A stretch of DNA of 64,000 bases, taken from NCBI RefSeq assembly GCF_013141865.1, contig NZ_RCST01000001.1:186001-250000 (forward strand), read 5' to 3'. The translations under genes and the position numbers were made by a program. The notes beneath the pieces are model-generated. The model had not been told where the DNA came from and searched no databases. It saw nothing but the letters and a program-made list of their open reading frames with translations. The stretch is from Methylomonas sp. ZR1. GTDB taxonomy: Bacteria; Pseudomonadota; Gammaproteobacteria; Methylococcales; Methylomonadaceae. Shown here one piece after another: positions 16,902 through 28,180 of this stretch (positions are counted from its first letter, which is position 1; each line of letters begins with the position of its first letter).

Positions 16902-17438
16902 ATGTCACCATCGATTAGTTCGAATTTTTATGCTTACCTTTCGCGCTTAAGATGGATTAAACGCTGGGGACTGAAACGCAACGCCCATGAAGAAAATGTC
17001 ATGGAGCACAGCTGGGAAGTGGCTGTCATTGCCCATACCTTGGCGCTCATCAAAAACCGCTATTTTGAAGGTCAAGTTGATGCCAATGCCGTTGCAACCG
17101 CAGCCCTTTACCATGACATCACTGAAGTCATTACCGGTGATATGCCCACACCCATCAAATACCATTCGTCAGCAATTCTCAGTGCCTACAAGCAAATCGA
17201 GCAGCAAGCGGAACAAGAGTTATTGAATCTACTGCCTGAAGCATTACAACCCGATTTCCGGGTTTTGATCGATCACCAGCAAATGTCTGAAGCTCATCAG
17301 AAAATCATCAAAGCGGCTGACAAGATATCCGCCTACCTGAAATGCCAGGCCGAATTGAAAGCCGGCAATGCTGAATTTGAAATAGCTGCCGAACAACTTG
17401 AACGGGATATTGAAGCAATGGATCAGCCTGAGGTCTGA
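16902..17438 (+). CDS. yfbR: YfbR-like HD 5'-deoxynucleotidase, cut short by TGA
   Basis: 178 residues before a TGA. It starts with the YfbR N-terminus (SNFYAYLSRLRWIKRWGLKR) and the HD residues MEHSWEVA and ALYHDITEVITGDMPTP, which bind metal. YfbR hydrolyses deoxynucleoside 5'-monophosphates. E. coli YfbR is about 199 residues. Here the frame reads ...MDQPEV-TGA-FFMLSFAPNCGLTLDD... and stops at 17504, and that tail looks like the missing YfbR C-terminus (PEVxYFMxxFxPxxxLxLDE). The TGA is therefore probably a point nonsense mutation. The catalytic core is intact. Confidence 0.85.
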   Translation: MSPSISSNFYAYLSRLRWIKRWGLKRNAHEENVMEHSWEVAVIAHTLALIKNRYFEGQVDANAVATAALYHDITEVITGDMPTPIKYHSSAILSAYKQIEQQAEQELLNLLPEALQPDFRVLIDHQQMSEAHQKIIKAADKISAYLKCQAELKAGNAEFEIAAEQLERDIEAMDQPEV

Positions 17439-17520
17439 TTTTTTATGCTGTCCTTCGCGCCTAACTGCGGCCTGACACTCGATGACTTGATGAAAAAACG
17501 CTAGGGATAGCGAATTCAGC

Positions 17521-19719
17521 ATGGATTTCCAACCCAGCCCATCACATTCTGCCGACAACCCCGTTGAGAAACTACACGGCTCCATCGAGCGCGTCACGTT
17601 CCATAGCGAGGCCTCGGGATTTTGCGTGTTACGGGTCAAGGTCAAAGGTTATCGTGAACTGATTACCGTGATCGGTTCGGCCGCTAGTGTCACAGCGGGT
17701 GAATACATCGAATGCCTGGGTTGCTGGGTCAATGATCGCCAGCATGGTCAGCAATTCAAAACCATCTCGTTAAAAATTGTGCCTCCGACCACGTTGGACG
17801 GCATCGAAAAATACCTGGGTTCCGGCATGGTCAAAGGCATTGGCCCCCATTTTGCCAAAAAGCTGGTCAAAGCCTTCGGTGAGCTGGTGTTCGATGTGAT
17901 TGAGCAAACACCCGAGCGTCTGTTGGAATTACCGGGGATTGGTAAGAAACGCCAGGAGCGTGTGACCAGTGCCTGGGCTGAACAGAAAGTGATTCGGGAG
18001 ATCATGGTTTTTCTGCAATCCCATGGCGTCGGTACCTCGCGTTCGGTGCGCATTTACAAAACCTACGGTGATCAGGCCATCGAGAAAGTGCGCGAAAATC
18101 CCTATCGCCTGGCACTGGATATTCACGGCATCGGCTTTAAGACGGCTGACACGCTGGCCCAGAAGCTAGGCATCGGCCCGCAATCCCTGCTGCGAGCGCA
18201 AGCGGGTGTCCGGCATGTCTTGCAGGAATGGTCCGGCGAAGGCCACTGCGCTGCGATTCGCAGCAATCTGTGCGAAATGGCGGCGAAGCTACTGGAAATT
18301 CCATTGCCGATTATCGATCAAGCGATCGCGGCAGAATTAACCGAAGGCAATTTGATCGCCGAAATCGACGGCAGCGACGAATTCATTTTTCTGACGCCTT
18401 TACACCGTGCTGAAATAGGTTGTGCCGTCCATCTGAACCGATTAAATCAAGGTGATGCGACATGGGGTGTGATTGACGCGGATAAAGCCATTCCTTGGGT
18501 TGAAGGGCAAACTGGCATGACCTTGTCGCAGTCGCAAGCTGCAGCAGTTCGGCTGGTACTCCAGCATAAAGTCTCGGTGATCACTGGCGGCCCCGGTGTC
18601 GGTAAAACCACGCTGGTCAACAGTCTGCTCAAGATTCTCAAAGCGAAACGGGTGCGAATCGGTTTGTGCGCCCCGACGGGTCGAGCGGCAAAACGTTTAA
18701 CTGAATCGACTGGCATGGAAGCGAAAACCGTTCATCGTCTACTGGAGTTCGATCCGACTCAGTTTGCCTTCAAGCATAACGACGAAAACCCGCTAGACCT
18801 CGATTGCTTGGTGATCGATGAGTCGTCGATGATGGACGTGGTGTTGATGAATCAGTTGCTAAAAGCCATACCGACGGAGGCTGCGGTTTTAATTGTTGGT
18901 GATGTTGATCAATTACCCTCCGTCGGCCCCGGATCGGTGCTGGCCGACATCATCGATTCCGGTCAAATTGCCACCGTGCGTCTGACAGAGATATTCCGCC
19001 AAGCCAGTACCTCAAAAATCATCACGAATGCGCACCGGATTAACCACGGGCAAATACCTGTGGTGGATAAAACTGAAAGCCTCAGCGACTTTTATTGCCT
19101 CTACGCCGAAACACCTGAGGAGATTTTCGCAAAATTGATGCACGTCGTCCTCGAACGGATTCCGCAGCGTTTTAAATTTCATCCGGTCAACGACGTGCAG
19201 ATTCTGACGCCTATGAATCGCGGTGGCCTGGGAGCGCGGTCGTTGAACGTCGAATTGCAAGCGCGGTTAAACGGACACAGCGAACCCAAGATTACCCGTT
19301 TCGGCAATACCTATGCGCCGGGTGATAAGGTGATTCAGCGGATCAACAACTACGACAAGGAAGTCTTCAACGGCGACATTGGAGTGATCAAAGCCATCGA
19401 TCTTGAAGAAAGCCAGGTCAAGATCTTATTCGACGATCGGGAGGTCGACTACGAATTCAGCGATTTGGACGAAATTACGCTGGCATATGCAACCAGCGTG
19501 CACAAATCGCAAGGCTCGGAATATCCGGTGGTGGTGATTCCAATGGCCATGCAGCATTTTATGCTGCTGGAACGCAATCTGCTGTATACCGGCGTCACGC
19601 GTGGCAAACAATTAGTCGTCGTGATTGCCCAGCCCAAAGCGCTGGCGATGGCTGTGAAAAATCAAAAATCACAGCGCAGAATTACTCATCTGGCGGCTAG
19701 ACTGAATAAAAATCCATGA
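17521..19719 (+). CDS. recD2: RecD2-type ATP-dependent helicase
   Basis: 732 residues, the standard RecD2 size. Helix-hairpin-helix repeats ([14 protein letters not shown] near 136, [19 protein letters not shown] near 200) precede an SF1 core: Walker [10 protein letters not shown] (about 357), DESSMMD (about 433), [21 protein letters not shown], and the C-terminal [17 protein letters not shown] and YTGVTRGKQ. It is a 5'-3' DNA helicase independent of RecBC. It lies on the same strand as yfbR, 82 nt after its TGA. Confidence 0.95.
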   Translation: MDFQPSPSHSADNPVEKLHGSIERVTFHSEASGFCVLRVKVKGYRELITVIGSAASVTAGEYIECLGCWVNDRQHGQQFKTISLKIVPPTTLDGIEKYLGSGMVKGIGPHFAKKLVKAFGELVFDVIEQTPERLLELPGIGKKRQERVTSAWAEQKVIREIMVFLQSHGVGTSRSVRIYKTYGDQAIEKVRENPYRLALDIHGIGFKTADTLAQKLGIGPQSLLRAQAGVRHVLQEWSGEGHCAAIRSNLCEMAAKLLEIPLPIIDQAIAAELTEGNLIAEIDGSDEFIFLTPLHRAEIGCAVHLNRLNQGDATWGVIDADKAIPWVEGQTGMTLSQSQAAAVRLVLQHKVSVITGGPGVGKTTLVNSLLKILKAKRVRIGLCAPTGRAAKRLTESTGMEAKTVHRLLEFDPTQFAFKHNDENPLDLDCLVIDESSMMDVVLMNQLLKAIPTEAAVLIVGDVDQLPSVGPGSVLADIIDSGQIATVRLTEIFRQASTSKIITNAHRINHGQIPVVDKTESLSDFYCLYAETPEEIFAKLMHVVLERIPQRFKFHPVNDVQILTPMNRGGLGARSLNVELQARLNGHSEPKITRFGNTYAPGDKVIQRINNYDKEVFNGDIGVIKAIDLEESQVKILFDDREVDYEFSDLDEITLAYATSVHKSQGSEYPVVVIPMAMQHFMLLERNLLYTGVTRGKQLVVVIAQPKALAMAVKNQKSQRRITHLAARLNKNP

Positions 19720-20018
19720 CGTCTATTAGCTAAAACTGTCTTGAATGAAGTCAATTACAGGGCTGTCGGCCATACTTTCCAACTTCAAGAGTTCATGTAT
19801 TCGTTGAATCAGCTGAATGTCAGGTATTAGGCGAGCAAACTTACATTTTCACAGAATAACAACGGCCAAAAGCGGCCAACCAAGACTTTTATCGTTTGCA
19901 GTCATTGGGTATTTGAAGGAACTGTCCTAGCGCTTAAACAACGTCAGAATGCAAAATATCGTTTAGACTGTAAAAAACAGCTGGATTTATAGCCACAAGA
20001 CAGTAAAAGGAGGCGAAA
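19720..20018. other. Intergenic 299 bp before the SIR2-HerA pair
   Basis: No full gene is visible. On the minus strand a short open fragment of about 39 codons ending near 19733 reads ...ESMADSPVIDFIQDSFS and may be the tail of a lost gene. Just before the SIR2 gene stands AAAGGAGG (20006-20013), a strong ribosome-binding site for its TTG start. The promoter of the pair is expected here. Confidence 0.4.
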
Positions 20019-21053
20019 TTGGCATTGACGCTCGACCAACTACTACCCAACGTTAATCAATCCATTAACGGCATCGGTTTCCTGTTTGGAGCCGGCGCTT
20101 CATTTCAGGCTGGCTATCCGTTAATGACCACATTGACACGCCAAGTCGTAGCAGAACTCACAGCAACAGAAAGGATTGACCTAACCAACGTATTAAATGC
20201 AACTGGTCAAACATACGATGACAAAACGGCAACGCCAAATATTGAAGAGATTGCCGATTTGACGATTGCGCACTCGCTCAATTCCGGTGACCCAAGATAC
20301 GCAAACTTAGAGTGGCGCCTAAGGGAATTAATAGTCCAAACACTACTGTCCGTAACTGCTCCAAATTTTGACCATCACATCAGGTTTTTTCAGGGACTGA
20401 AACGCAGAACATTTGGTCTTCCATGCACTGTCTGGATATTTACAACCAACTATGACGTCCTGTTTGAGACTGCCGCAGCAATGACTGGTGTTCGCTTGGA
20501 GAATGGTTTCTCTGGAACAACTACCAGTTTTCATGATATTGGACGCTTCGGACAGTTACATGGTACCAGTGACGGTCAACGATTCGTTCCTCATGCAGGC
20601 CTAGTCGTAAAACTAGTCAAACTGCATGGTTCTTTATCATGGTATGTGGACAAAACCCAAATACTTGAGCAACACCCCACTTCCCTTGCCCCGACGTTGC
20701 CGCGCACAATTGTGCTGCCGCGACGACGAAAGGTAATGGACACCCTAAGCCCACCATATGATCAGTTATTTGCACTGGCGAGCAGGGCTATCGGTAGTGA
20801 GTGCAAATATCTCATCAGTTGTGGCTTTAGCTATGGAGACGAACACATAAACCAAAACATCTTACTACCGGCACTCCGCGCAGGAAGATGTCGACTGACA
20901 GCTCTTTGCGGGTTCGATCCACCCGGATTAGCCGAATTCAAGACATTACCAACTTTCGTCGGAGCATTCCCAACTCACGCTTGGTCGAAAACAGCGGAAA
21001 CCACTGATACCACGACGCTCTGGCAATTTGATCAATTCGCTCAAGCTTTCTAA
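20019..21053 (+). CDS. SIR2-family protein of a SIR2-HerA defence pair
   Basis: 344 residues starting at TTG (20019), 5 nt after AAAGGAGG. NAD-binding motifs of the SIR2 fold are visible: GAGAS (about 22-26), TTNYDVLFE, and VKLHGSLSWY with the expected catalytic His, plus SCGFSYGDEHINQN. SIR2-HerA pairs form large complexes that deplete NAD+ or degrade DNA on phage infection. The adjacent gene is herA, 11 nt away. Because herA is split by an IS, the pair is probably not working as a defence system, while the SIR2 subunit itself looks intact. Confidence 0.88.
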   Translation: MALTLDQLLPNVNQSINGIGFLFGAGASFQAGYPLMTTLTRQVVAELTATERIDLTNVLNATGQTYDDKTATPNIEEIADLTIAHSLNSGDPRYANLEWRLRELIVQTLLSVTAPNFDHHIRFFQGLKRRTFGLPCTVWIFTTNYDVLFETAAAMTGVRLENGFSGTTTSFHDIGRFGQLHGTSDGQRFVPHAGLVVKLVKLHGSLSWYVDKTQILEQHPTSLAPTLPRTIVLPRRRKVMDTLSPPYDQLFALASRAIGSECKYLISCGFSYGDEHINQNILLPALRAGRCRLTALCGFDPPGLAEFKTLPTFVGAFPTHAWSKTAETTDTTTLWQFDQFAQAF

Positions 21054-21064
21054 CGGAGGAAAAC

Positions 21065-21937
21065 ATGAATTACCAGATCGGCAAAGTCTGCGGTGTGTCC
21101 GGCGATGAGATTCTCGTCAATGTTATTGACTATAAGACTGACGAAACAGGCGAATTAGGCGTACCCGAGAACATGACAGTGCATCTGTCGAGTGACTCTG
21201 GTCCTGTACCAGTAGTAATTGGTCAGCCTGGGACATTTGTAGTGGTGGCACTTCCTGCCGCCAGCCTGCTTTGTATGGTGGTAGGCATCACGATGAAGGA
21301 AGGGCGGTATACCGCAGGTGAATCAAAAGACGCAGCTCTGACGGGAGCCCTTCTTCTTGATCCAACTTCACGTGCGCTGGTAACTGTGCCTGTTGGCACT
21401 ATCGGAAGCGTAGGCACTTTTGAACGAGGAACAGATGTACTGCCTACCGTAAATGCACCGGTCTTTGCTGCATCACCACAACTGGTCAGTTCCGTGTTCG
21501 CCAGCTACGCGGAGGGAGATTTCACTCTCGGCACATTGTCTCTGCAACCGGATCAATTGGCGAAAATTAATCTTGACTCATTTCTATCAAGACATGCCGC
21601 AATACTTGGTCAAACTGGCGGTGGTAAATCCTGGACGGTCGCGTCTTTGCTCCAAAAAATTTCAAATCTTAAACAAGCAACTGTCGTTCTATTTGATCTT
21701 CATGGCGAATATTCTGAGGCATTCGCGAAAGACGCTGACATCATTTCGGCCGCAGACCTTGAGCTCCCGTACTGGTTAATGAATTCGGAAGAGCTTCTTG
21801 GCCTGATGGTAGATCGAAGTGAATCGGCCGCACCTAATCAGATTGCTAAATTCAAGGAAGTGCTTCAGTCAGCCAAGGAAACGCCTGACGAGAACAAGAA
21901 GCTTGGGATATGTCAAACGGCTTTGAAAATTTTCCAC
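21065..21937 (+). pseudogene. HerA ATPase, N-terminal part (split by IS21-family element)
   Basis: 291 codons. It has a HAS-barrel-like N-terminus (YQIGKVCGVSGDEILVNVID), then Walker A GQTGGGKSWT near residue 182, and LFDLHGEYSEAF. It stops soon after ...QTALKIF at the insertion site. Joined to the segment at 24311-25214, the frame reads KIF-PRTLESF and makes a 590-residue protein, the normal HerA size. HerA is a hexameric ATPase that pairs with SIR2, DUF4297 or nucleases in defence systems. The loss of one continuous chain should abolish ATP-driven function. Confidence 0.88.
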
Positions 21938-21974
21938 TAAAGAGCGTCGAATAGTTTCCAGTTAAACCATAGGG

Positions 21975-22745
21975 TTATTGGTTTTCCACCGCCTTTTTCC
22001 GGTGTTTAAAACGATAAGAATCGTTGCCGGTTTCCAAGATGTCGCAATGATGAGTAATTCGATCTAGGAGTGCCGTGGTCATCTTGGCATCACCGAACAC
22101 TTGTACCCATTCGGCGAAGTTCAGATTGGTGGTGATGATCAATGAGGTTTTCTCATAGAGCTGACTGATCAAGTGAAACAGCAAAGCTCCGCCTGATGCT
22201 GGAAACGGTAGATAACCCAGTTCATCCAGGATAACGGCATCCATCGCCGTCAGTTGCTTGGCCAGATTGCCAGCCTTACCTTGTTGTTTTTCCTTATCCA
22301 ATTGGTTAACCAGATCAACGGCGTTATAGAAACGAACGCGTTTGCCTTGATGGATCGCGGCAATGCCAATGGCTGTAGCCAAGTGGGTTTTGCCCGTACC
22401 CGTCCCCCCGACCAGGATCAGGTTATACGCCTGTTCCATGAAGTTTCCGGTCGCCAGTTGTTCGATGCGGGTTTGTTGCAACGGCGTTTCTGACCAATCG
22501 ATTTTTAACAAATCCCGATGAATGGGGAATCGGGCCGCCTTGAGTTGATAATTAAGGCTTCGCGCTTGACGATCCGCTTGTTCAGCAGCGATTAAACGAT
22601 CCAGCCAGACTTCGGGCATCATTGGTTTTTGCTGGTTGCTGTATTCGGCTTGCCATTCACCCCAGGCTGCCGCCATGCCATACAAATGCAAGGTTTTCAG
22701 TTGCAGCGCACGATCAATGGACATGTCGTTCGCTCCGTAATGCAT
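21975..22745 (-). CDS. istB: IstB-like ATP-binding helper of IS21 element
   Basis: 256 residues. Walker A is [15 protein letters not shown] (about 113-127), Walker B is [12 protein letters not shown], and there is a late [20 protein letters not shown] segment. It matches IstB helper ATPases, which regulate target choice by IstA. It starts inside the 3' end of istA, overlapping by about 30 nt. Confidence 0.95.
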   Translation of the reverse strand: MHYGANDMSIDRALQLKTLHLYGMAAAWGEWQAEYSNQQKPMMPEVWLDRLIAAEQADRQARSLNYQLKAARFPIHRDLLKIDWSETPLQQTRIEQLATGNFMEQAYNLILVGGTGTGKTHLATAIGIAAIHQGKRVRFYNAVDLVNQLDKEKQQGKAGNLAKQLTAMDAVILDELGYLPFPASGGALLFHLISQLYEKTSLIITTNLNFAEWVQVFGDAKMTTALLDRITHHCDILETGNDSYRFKHRKKAVENQ

Positions 22746-24234
22746 CGTAGCGACTGCAATCAGCCATGGGCTCGATTGTCAGCGTCGGTAGCGATACAGC
22801 AGACTGATCCAGAGCTTTGGGTTTGGCCTCTTCCGTCAGGCGGCGCATCTCGTTGAGGACAATAGCGGCGCTGATCACGCCGGTTTGCAGGGTAAGATCG
22901 CAAGCCACTTCCAAGGTATCCAATCCCGCATCGCCCAGGTCACGGGCCATTTGCAGCAACGCGACAAACGCTCTATCACCTTTGTCTTGCTTGAGAATGC
23001 GGTCACGTATGACCTTGATCGGCACCGGCAAATCCCAGGTCACAAACGGCGCACCGTGACGCAGTGCCCCAGGCTTTTTCTCCAGCACAGGTAGATAATG
23101 CCAGGGATCACAAATCAAATGATCACGCCCGAAGCGGCGCGCGTGCTCAGCGATCACTTGGCCATTGGCGACCATGCGTATTTTGCCTGCTGTAACACGT
23201 ACCGATACTACCTGATTAGCCCATTGCGCGGGCACGCTGTAGCGATTGCGATGGATGTTGATTAGACACAATGAGGTCACGCGACGCATCGTTTCTACGT
23301 AGCCATCAAAGACCGCTTTGATCGGCATCAGTAACGGCTGTTCTTCAGCAAACAAGTCGGCGGTCGTGCGTGTCCGCTGATCAGGATGTGGACGCAAAGC
23401 CAGCTCTCGGCAACGCTGGGCTAACCAGGCGTTGAGTTCGGCAAAGTCGGAAAACTTGGGTGTCGGCGTAAACAGCCATTCACTGATATTACCGACCTGA
23501 TTTTCAACCTGGCCTTTCTCCCAACCAGACTCAGGGGTACACGCCACGGGTTCAAACAGGTAATGGTTAGCCAGGGTCAAAAAACGTCGATTAAAGCGAC
23601 GCTCCTTCCCTACGAATATCGCATCAACCACCGTCTTCAGATTATCGTACACCATACGCTTGGGTACGCCGCCGAAGAAAGCAAAGGCTTGGTTATGGGC
23701 ATCAAACACCATCTCCTGGGTTTCGCAAGGATAGGCAACCACAAACATTTGTCGGCTGTGGCTCAAGCGAAAGTGGCCCACTTTCACCGTCTGTTCCATG
23801 CCGCCAACCACCGCAATTTCATGGCTCCAGTCAAATTGACAGGTCTCACCGGCAGGGAATAACAAGGGAACGAAGGCTTGCTTGATAGTGGGCGTTGATG
23901 AGCGGGCCTGTTTCCAGGCTTTGACGAAACGTTGTACCGCGCTGTAACCGCCCACATAGCCTTCCACTTGCAGGCATTCATAAAGCCTTTGTGCGGTGCG
24001 TTTGCGCTTTTTGCCAGGTAAGACGGCATCCGTTTCCAGCCAGTTCGTCAGTTGCTCGATATAGGCACCGAGTTTCAAATGCGGTTGGTGTTGACGCGTC
24101 GGGTAAACCGGTTCTTCAACCGTGTTGAGATGCTTACGAATTGTAGGACGGGACAAATTGAACTGTTTGGCCAAGTCGCTGATGGTCACGCCCTCAACAA
24201 AATGCAGTCGCCTGATTTCGGGTAGTACATCCAT
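22714..24234 (-). CDS. istA: IstA-like transposase of IS21 element
   Basis: 506 residues from the ATG at 24234 ([20 protein letters not shown]); a longer reading from 24273 would begin inside the terminal repeat. An N-terminal HTH ([20 protein letters not shown]) is followed by a DDE integrase core: [12 protein letters not shown] holds the first Asp, [12 protein letters not shown] the second, and [12 protein letters not shown] the Glu region. The whole gene looks intact. Confidence 0.93.
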   Translation of the reverse strand: MDVLPEIRRLHFVEGVTISDLAKQFNLSRPTIRKHLNTVEEPVYPTRQHQPHLKLGAYIEQLTNWLETDAVLPGKKRKRTAQRLYECLQVEGYVGGYSAVQRFVKAWKQARSSTPTIKQAFVPLLFPAGETCQFDWSHEIAVVGGMEQTVKVGHFRLSHSRQMFVVAYPCETQEMVFDAHNQAFAFFGGVPKRMVYDNLKTVVDAIFVGKERRFNRRFLTLANHYLFEPVACTPESGWEKGQVENQVGNISEWLFTPTPKFSDFAELNAWLAQRCRELALRPHPDQRTRTTADLFAEEQPLLMPIKAVFDGYVETMRRVTSLCLINIHRNRYSVPAQWANQVVSVRVTAGKIRMVANGQVIAEHARRFGRDHLICDPWHYLPVLEKKPGALRHGAPFVTWDLPVPIKVIRDRILKQDKGDRAFVALLQMARDLGDAGLDTLEVACDLTLQTGVISAAIVLNEMRRLTEEAKPKALDQSAVSLPTLTIEPMADCSRYDALRSERHVH

Positions 24235-24310
24235 TTTTATCACTCCAGGTTTCTCCGGCAAAAAGCCGGTCATTGAACAACCTGGGGTGGAAACTTTTCA
24301 ACGCTCTTTT

Positions 24311-25214
24311 CCCCAGGACCCTGGAAAGTTTTGCACGCCGTTTTGCACTTGGGATAACCAAGATCACGATTGACACCCCTGTCTTCTTTGACTTCAACGC
24401 GATACTCAAGGAGTTTAGGGAGTTAGACACGCAGATGGTACCCGGTGCGGCTGGAAAGGAGAAACAGGGACCGCTCTTCGGCCAATTTACGCGCTTGCTT
24501 ATGCGAATCGACTCGCGGCTTAATGACCGTCGATACGATTTAATATTCAAACCCAAAACCTATTTGACCAGCGCGTCGATGGAAGAGCTATTCCGTCGCC
24601 TACTAGGTGAGAAGCAAGGCGATAGAAAGAAGATAGTCGTCATTGATCTCAGCCCTGTTCCATTTGACGTTCGTGGGTCAGTTATATCTCTGATTCTCCG
24701 CTGTATATTTGACTTCGCTTACTGGTACAGACGGGTCAAAAAGGCTCGGCATCCAATCGCCGTTTTCGCCGATGAAGCTCATATTTATCTCAACGAACGC
24801 GATACAACCTCAGAAGCTGCCAGACATTCTGCTGAGCGAATAGCAAAGGAAGGGCGCAAGTACGGTGTGAGCCTTACAGTCATCAGCCAACGTCCCCGAG
24901 AGGTTTCATCAACCATTCTCTCTCAATGCAACAGCTTTTTATGTCTCCGTATTTCGAATCCTGAAGACCAGTCATACGTCAAAAGTCTCCTTCCAGACTC
25001 GGTGCGTGGAATAGCGAGCCTCTTCTCAACACTTCGGCGAGGTGAGTGCGTTCTGTTGGGGGATTCAGTCCTCATGCCTACTCGTATACGCATCGACATT
25101 CCGGACCCGAAACCAGCCAGCGATGATGCTTCGTTCTACAGGCATTGGACCACCGATCCCGCTGATATTGACTTTGCTGCTGTGCTCAAAGCGTGGCGTA
25201 ACCAAGAAGCCTAA
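24311..25214 (+). pseudogene. HerA ATPase, C-terminal part (after IS insertion)
   Basis: About 300 codons in the frame PRTLESFARRFALG.... It contains Walker B AVFADEAHIYLNERD, the conserved ERIAKEGRKYGVSLTVISQRP with the Arg-finger region, and the FLCLRISNPEDQSYV segment typical of HerA. An apparent start at 24273 lies inside the IS end. It can be expressed only if translation restarts. The gene ends at 25214. Confidence 0.88.
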
Positions 25215-25323
25215 AGTCTTGTAAATGTTCACTCCAGCCAGCTTGAAAGTGTAGCTTTGACAATCTGCCGGAATCAAACGCCCGAATGTCCGCTATTCTG
25301 TCGTTTGATTGGCCGCTTAGGGT

Positions 25324-27008
25324 CCAGGCCGTGTAAAAACGTCGACAGAATGAAATGGACCGAAGGTTTGGACGAATTCTGTTGAGCTCAGGCCATTCTA
25401 AGCAGCTTGTTTTCTGAACGGGGACTCTACAGGTTTATCGGCTAAATTTGACCAAATTGATGCTCAAAGCCATGGCTAATGGGTAAAAAAAGCAACAATG
25501 GCCATCAGGCCACCATTGCCTCCATCAAAGCAACCGTTCCCAGTAAATTCATCACTCTTTTAAGGTTGTATGCCAATACATGCAAACTCATCTCGGTACT
25601 GACACGATCGAGTGTTTTGGTCAAAAAGTGGGTTGAACCCATCCAGGCTTTTAGAGTACCAAAGGGGTGCTCCACTGTTTGCCGCCGAATACGCATACTA
25701 TCTGGCGCTCGATCCAAACGTGCCTGCATGGCTTCAAGGACAGCTTCATGTTCCCACCGGGAAACACGCCTTTCATTACCCGGGGTGCACTTTGCCTTCA
25801 AATCACACTGTCGACAGGCGGAACTCCAATAACGGTGCAAAGTCATGCCATGCTCGACTCTGGATGAACGCCAAACTAAGGATTGGCCGGCCGGACATTG
25901 GTATTCGTTTTTCACAGCATCATATATAAAATCGGCCTTATCAAAACGACCATCGGCTTTAGCACCGGATGTGACGCATTTGGGGACAAACGCTGTAATC
26001 CCGGCTTCTTGGCATTTACGAATTTCTTCACCACTAAAGTAACCACGATCCGCAATGGTACTGAGTTCATCTACACCCATCGCGGCTTTGGCTTGCTCAG
26101 CCATGTTGGCTAATTGATTTCGATCATGACCGACGTTGGTCACTTCGTGAGCGACGATCAGGTGATTTTGGGTGTCGACCGCAGTCTGAACATTGTAACC
26201 GACCATACCGCTACCGCGACCACTCGTCGCCATGGATCGTGCATCAGGATCGGTGAGAGAGATTTGCTTATCTGGAGTTTTTTCTAATTCGGCTTCGAGG
26301 GTATCAAGCTTGGCCATTTGCGCTTTCAACATCGCAATTTTTTCTTGCAGACGTTGGATTTTGGCTTCGGTAAAATCAGCTTTTTCCTGACGATCTGCCG
26401 TCTCCAGTGCGGATAGATAGCGTTCGATGCCGGCTTCGATTTGTTCGCGGCGGCGTTTGATCTTATTGGTAGTAAAGTTATTGTCACGATTGTTCACCGC
26501 TTTGAATTTGCTGCCATCGATGGCAACGGTGGCTTCTGTTAACAAATTCAACTTCCGGCACAGCATGACAAACTGACTACAGACCTTGCGGATAGCTTTG
26601 CCGTTATTTTTGCGAAAGTTGGCGATGGTTTTGAAATCGGGTGTCAAACGTTCCAGTAACCAAATCAGCTCCAGATTGCGTTGGCTTTCGCGTTCCAGGC
26701 GGCGACTGGATTGAATTCGGTTTAAGTAACCGTAGATGTATAGCTTAAGAAGAATAGCGGGATGATAGGCTGGGCGTCCTGTTTTCATGGGAGAAACCCC
26801 ATCGAATCCTAATTTGCCCAGATCGAGTTGTTCTACAAATACATCGACCACGCGAACAGGATTATCGTCAGCAATATAATCTTCCAGTTGCTCAGGAAAC
26901 AGGGTTATCTGACTTCGGTCTGTACTTTGAATGAAGCGTTTCATCTGCACTCCCGGTTGATTGGCCGTGAGCTTATTTTACCAAATCTTGCGTTTTGACA
27001 CAGCCTGG
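25324..27008 (-). mobile_element. IS1182-family insertion sequence
   Basis: The ends are CCAGGCCGTGTAAAAACG (25324) and the inverted match CGTTTTGACACAGCCTGG (ends 27008), with 2 mismatches in 18. It contains one complete transposase gene. The flanks show no obvious broken gene, so it probably landed between genes. It lies 110 nt after the herA remnant, giving a second element in the same defence locus. Confidence 0.85.
25505..26944 (-). CDS. IS1182-family transposase
   Basis: 479 residues from the ATG at 26944 (MKRFIQSTDRSQITLFPEQL). DDE residues are recognisable: AIDGSKFKAVNN (first Asp), TIADRGYFSGEEI (second Asp) and RRQTVEHPFGTLKAWMG (Glu). A mid-protein coiled coil separates the first two, as usual for the family. 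It appears complete. Confidence 0.92.
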   Translation of the reverse strand: MKRFIQSTDRSQITLFPEQLEDYIADDNPVRVVDVFVEQLDLGKLGFDGVSPMKTGRPAYHPAILLKLYIYGYLNRIQSSRRLERESQRNLELIWLLERLTPDFKTIANFRKNNGKAIRKVCSQFVMLCRKLNLLTEATVAIDGSKFKAVNNRDNNFTTNKIKRRREQIEAGIERYLSALETADRQEKADFTEAKIQRLQEKIAMLKAQMAKLDTLEAELEKTPDKQISLTDPDARSMATSGRGSGMVGYNVQTAVDTQNHLIVAHEVTNVGHDRNQLANMAEQAKAAMGVDELSTIADRGYFSGEEIRKCQEAGITAFVPKCVTSGAKADGRFDKADFIYDAVKNEYQCPAGQSLVWRSSRVEHGMTLHRYWSSACRQCDLKAKCTPGNERRVSRWEHEAVLEAMQARLDRAPDSMRIRRQTVEHPFGTLKAWMGSTHFLTKTLDRVSTEMSLHVLAYNLKRVMNLLGTVALMEAMVA

Positions 27009-27176
27009 GTCGGTTGGGTACAGTGACGAACGGCAGCTTTCGGGAATCGGAATTCAATGTCAGCTTTCCGGCGATGTATCTGATGAGCGGACGGTCAACA
27101 CCCGACCCTAAGGCGACATCCATAGATCTATGCTTAATGTCGGCTGTGCTTCATGATCTGCCATTTAAGGTATTGT

Positions 27177-27926
27177 ATGAATTTGAAAGTTAAATTTGAA
27201 GCGTATTTGCTTTTAGTTTTGTTGAGCTCATGTGGCTCAGAGCCCAAACCCGAACCGGTTTTTCCTTTGCCTTCTTTAGCTCATGATGTTCGGATATCTA
27301 TTGCTGATCAAATAATTCGATTGCCATTGGTTGCTATATCGACTAGGCGCACCGTGTGCAGCGCGAAGGACAAGTTTTGCGGGTTGCCCATAGAAAAAAT
27401 TGAGGCCAATCAGCCAATTGTCGTAAATTCTTTAGACATTCCACTCGAAGGTTACAGCCGCTTCCCTGACTACCGAACAGAAGGTTCAATTTGGTTTCCT
27501 GAGATTTGTAAAATGCTGAGCCAAGAATGGGCTCGCCGAGTTTGCTTGACAACCCCAGCAGAAAAACATATTGATTTCCATGGAATAGGTGAGTTTACTT
27601 TGGTTAGAGAAGACAGCGTTAACTTACTTGAACGCATTCAGCTCGGGAACTGCTGCAGTGTTAGCGAATTGTTGAAAAAAATGAAATTTATCGACAAAAC
27701 GCCATCAAGTTATTGCCAGCTTGACAAACAGGGAAGGCCTGCAAGTTTATGCGTAGCAGCAATAAAGGTGAGAAATAATTTATTAGCAGTTTGGATCGTC
27801 ACTCGGGCAGGTGCTGAAAAGTATAGAATTATTCGCGATGCCGAAATTATTTTAGCGTTTATGCAATTCGGTATCGGTGAAACTGAAAATTTTCAAGCCT
27901 TGGATTCTGTTCTGAATACTCATTAG
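27177..27926 (+). CDS. Uncharacterised lipoprotein
   Basis: 249 residues from the ATG at 27177 (MNLKVKFEAYLLLVLLSSCGSE); the earlier in-frame start lacks a signal peptide in the right place. The lipobox is LLSSC. The mature protein has several cysteines (RTVCSAKDKFCGL, RVCLTT, GNCCS, SYCQL) and no family that I recognise. Base composition is lower in G+C than its neighbours. It lies alone between the IS1182 element and the helicase operon on the other strand and may be cargo. Confidence 0.6.
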   Translation: MNLKVKFEAYLLLVLLSSCGSEPKPEPVFPLPSLAHDVRISIADQIIRLPLVAISTRRTVCSAKDKFCGLPIEKIEANQPIVVNSLDIPLEGYSRFPDYRTEGSIWFPEICKMLSQEWARRVCLTTPAEKHIDFHGIGEFTLVREDSVNLLERIQLGNCCSVSELLKKMKFIDKTPSSYCQLDKQGRPASLCVAAIKVRNNLLAVWIVTRAGAEKYRIIRDAEIILAFMQFGIGETENFQALDSVLNTH

Positions 27927-28180
27927 CGATTGGTGCAACTCGTAAACTCATCACAACCTTCAAGCATTGCTCAACGTTGAAAGACAGCTTTCTGGCTTGT
28001 AGCAGTCAAACGTTTAAGTAATTGAGTGTCGCATAGTGGCCGGTTGGTTGATGTCGCCAAGGTCTCCTTTATGGACATCCAATTTCCAGGCCCAGGATTT
28101 TGCTAACTGGACACTTTGGATAAATGCAATCGGCAAAATCGGTTGTATTACTTTCAGTCAAAAATTTACCAACGCCCCTT

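Larger units (their letters stand above)
21938..24310 (-). mobile_element. IS21-family insertion sequence inside herA
   Basis: The ends are TAAAGAGCG... (21938) and its inverted partner ending ...CGCTCTTTT (24310). They agree at 18 of the first 22 positions. Flanks CCAC (21934-21937) and CCCC (24311-24314) fit a 4-bp target duplication with one later change, and removing the element restores the herA frame. It contains istB and istA on the minus strand in overlapping order. Both genes look complete, so the element may still be able to move. Confidence 0.85.

Noticed and set aside
17436..17438. Selenocysteine at the yfbR TGA
   Set aside because: YfbR is not a selenoprotein family and the residue is not catalytic; no selenocysteine insertion hairpin is evident just after it.
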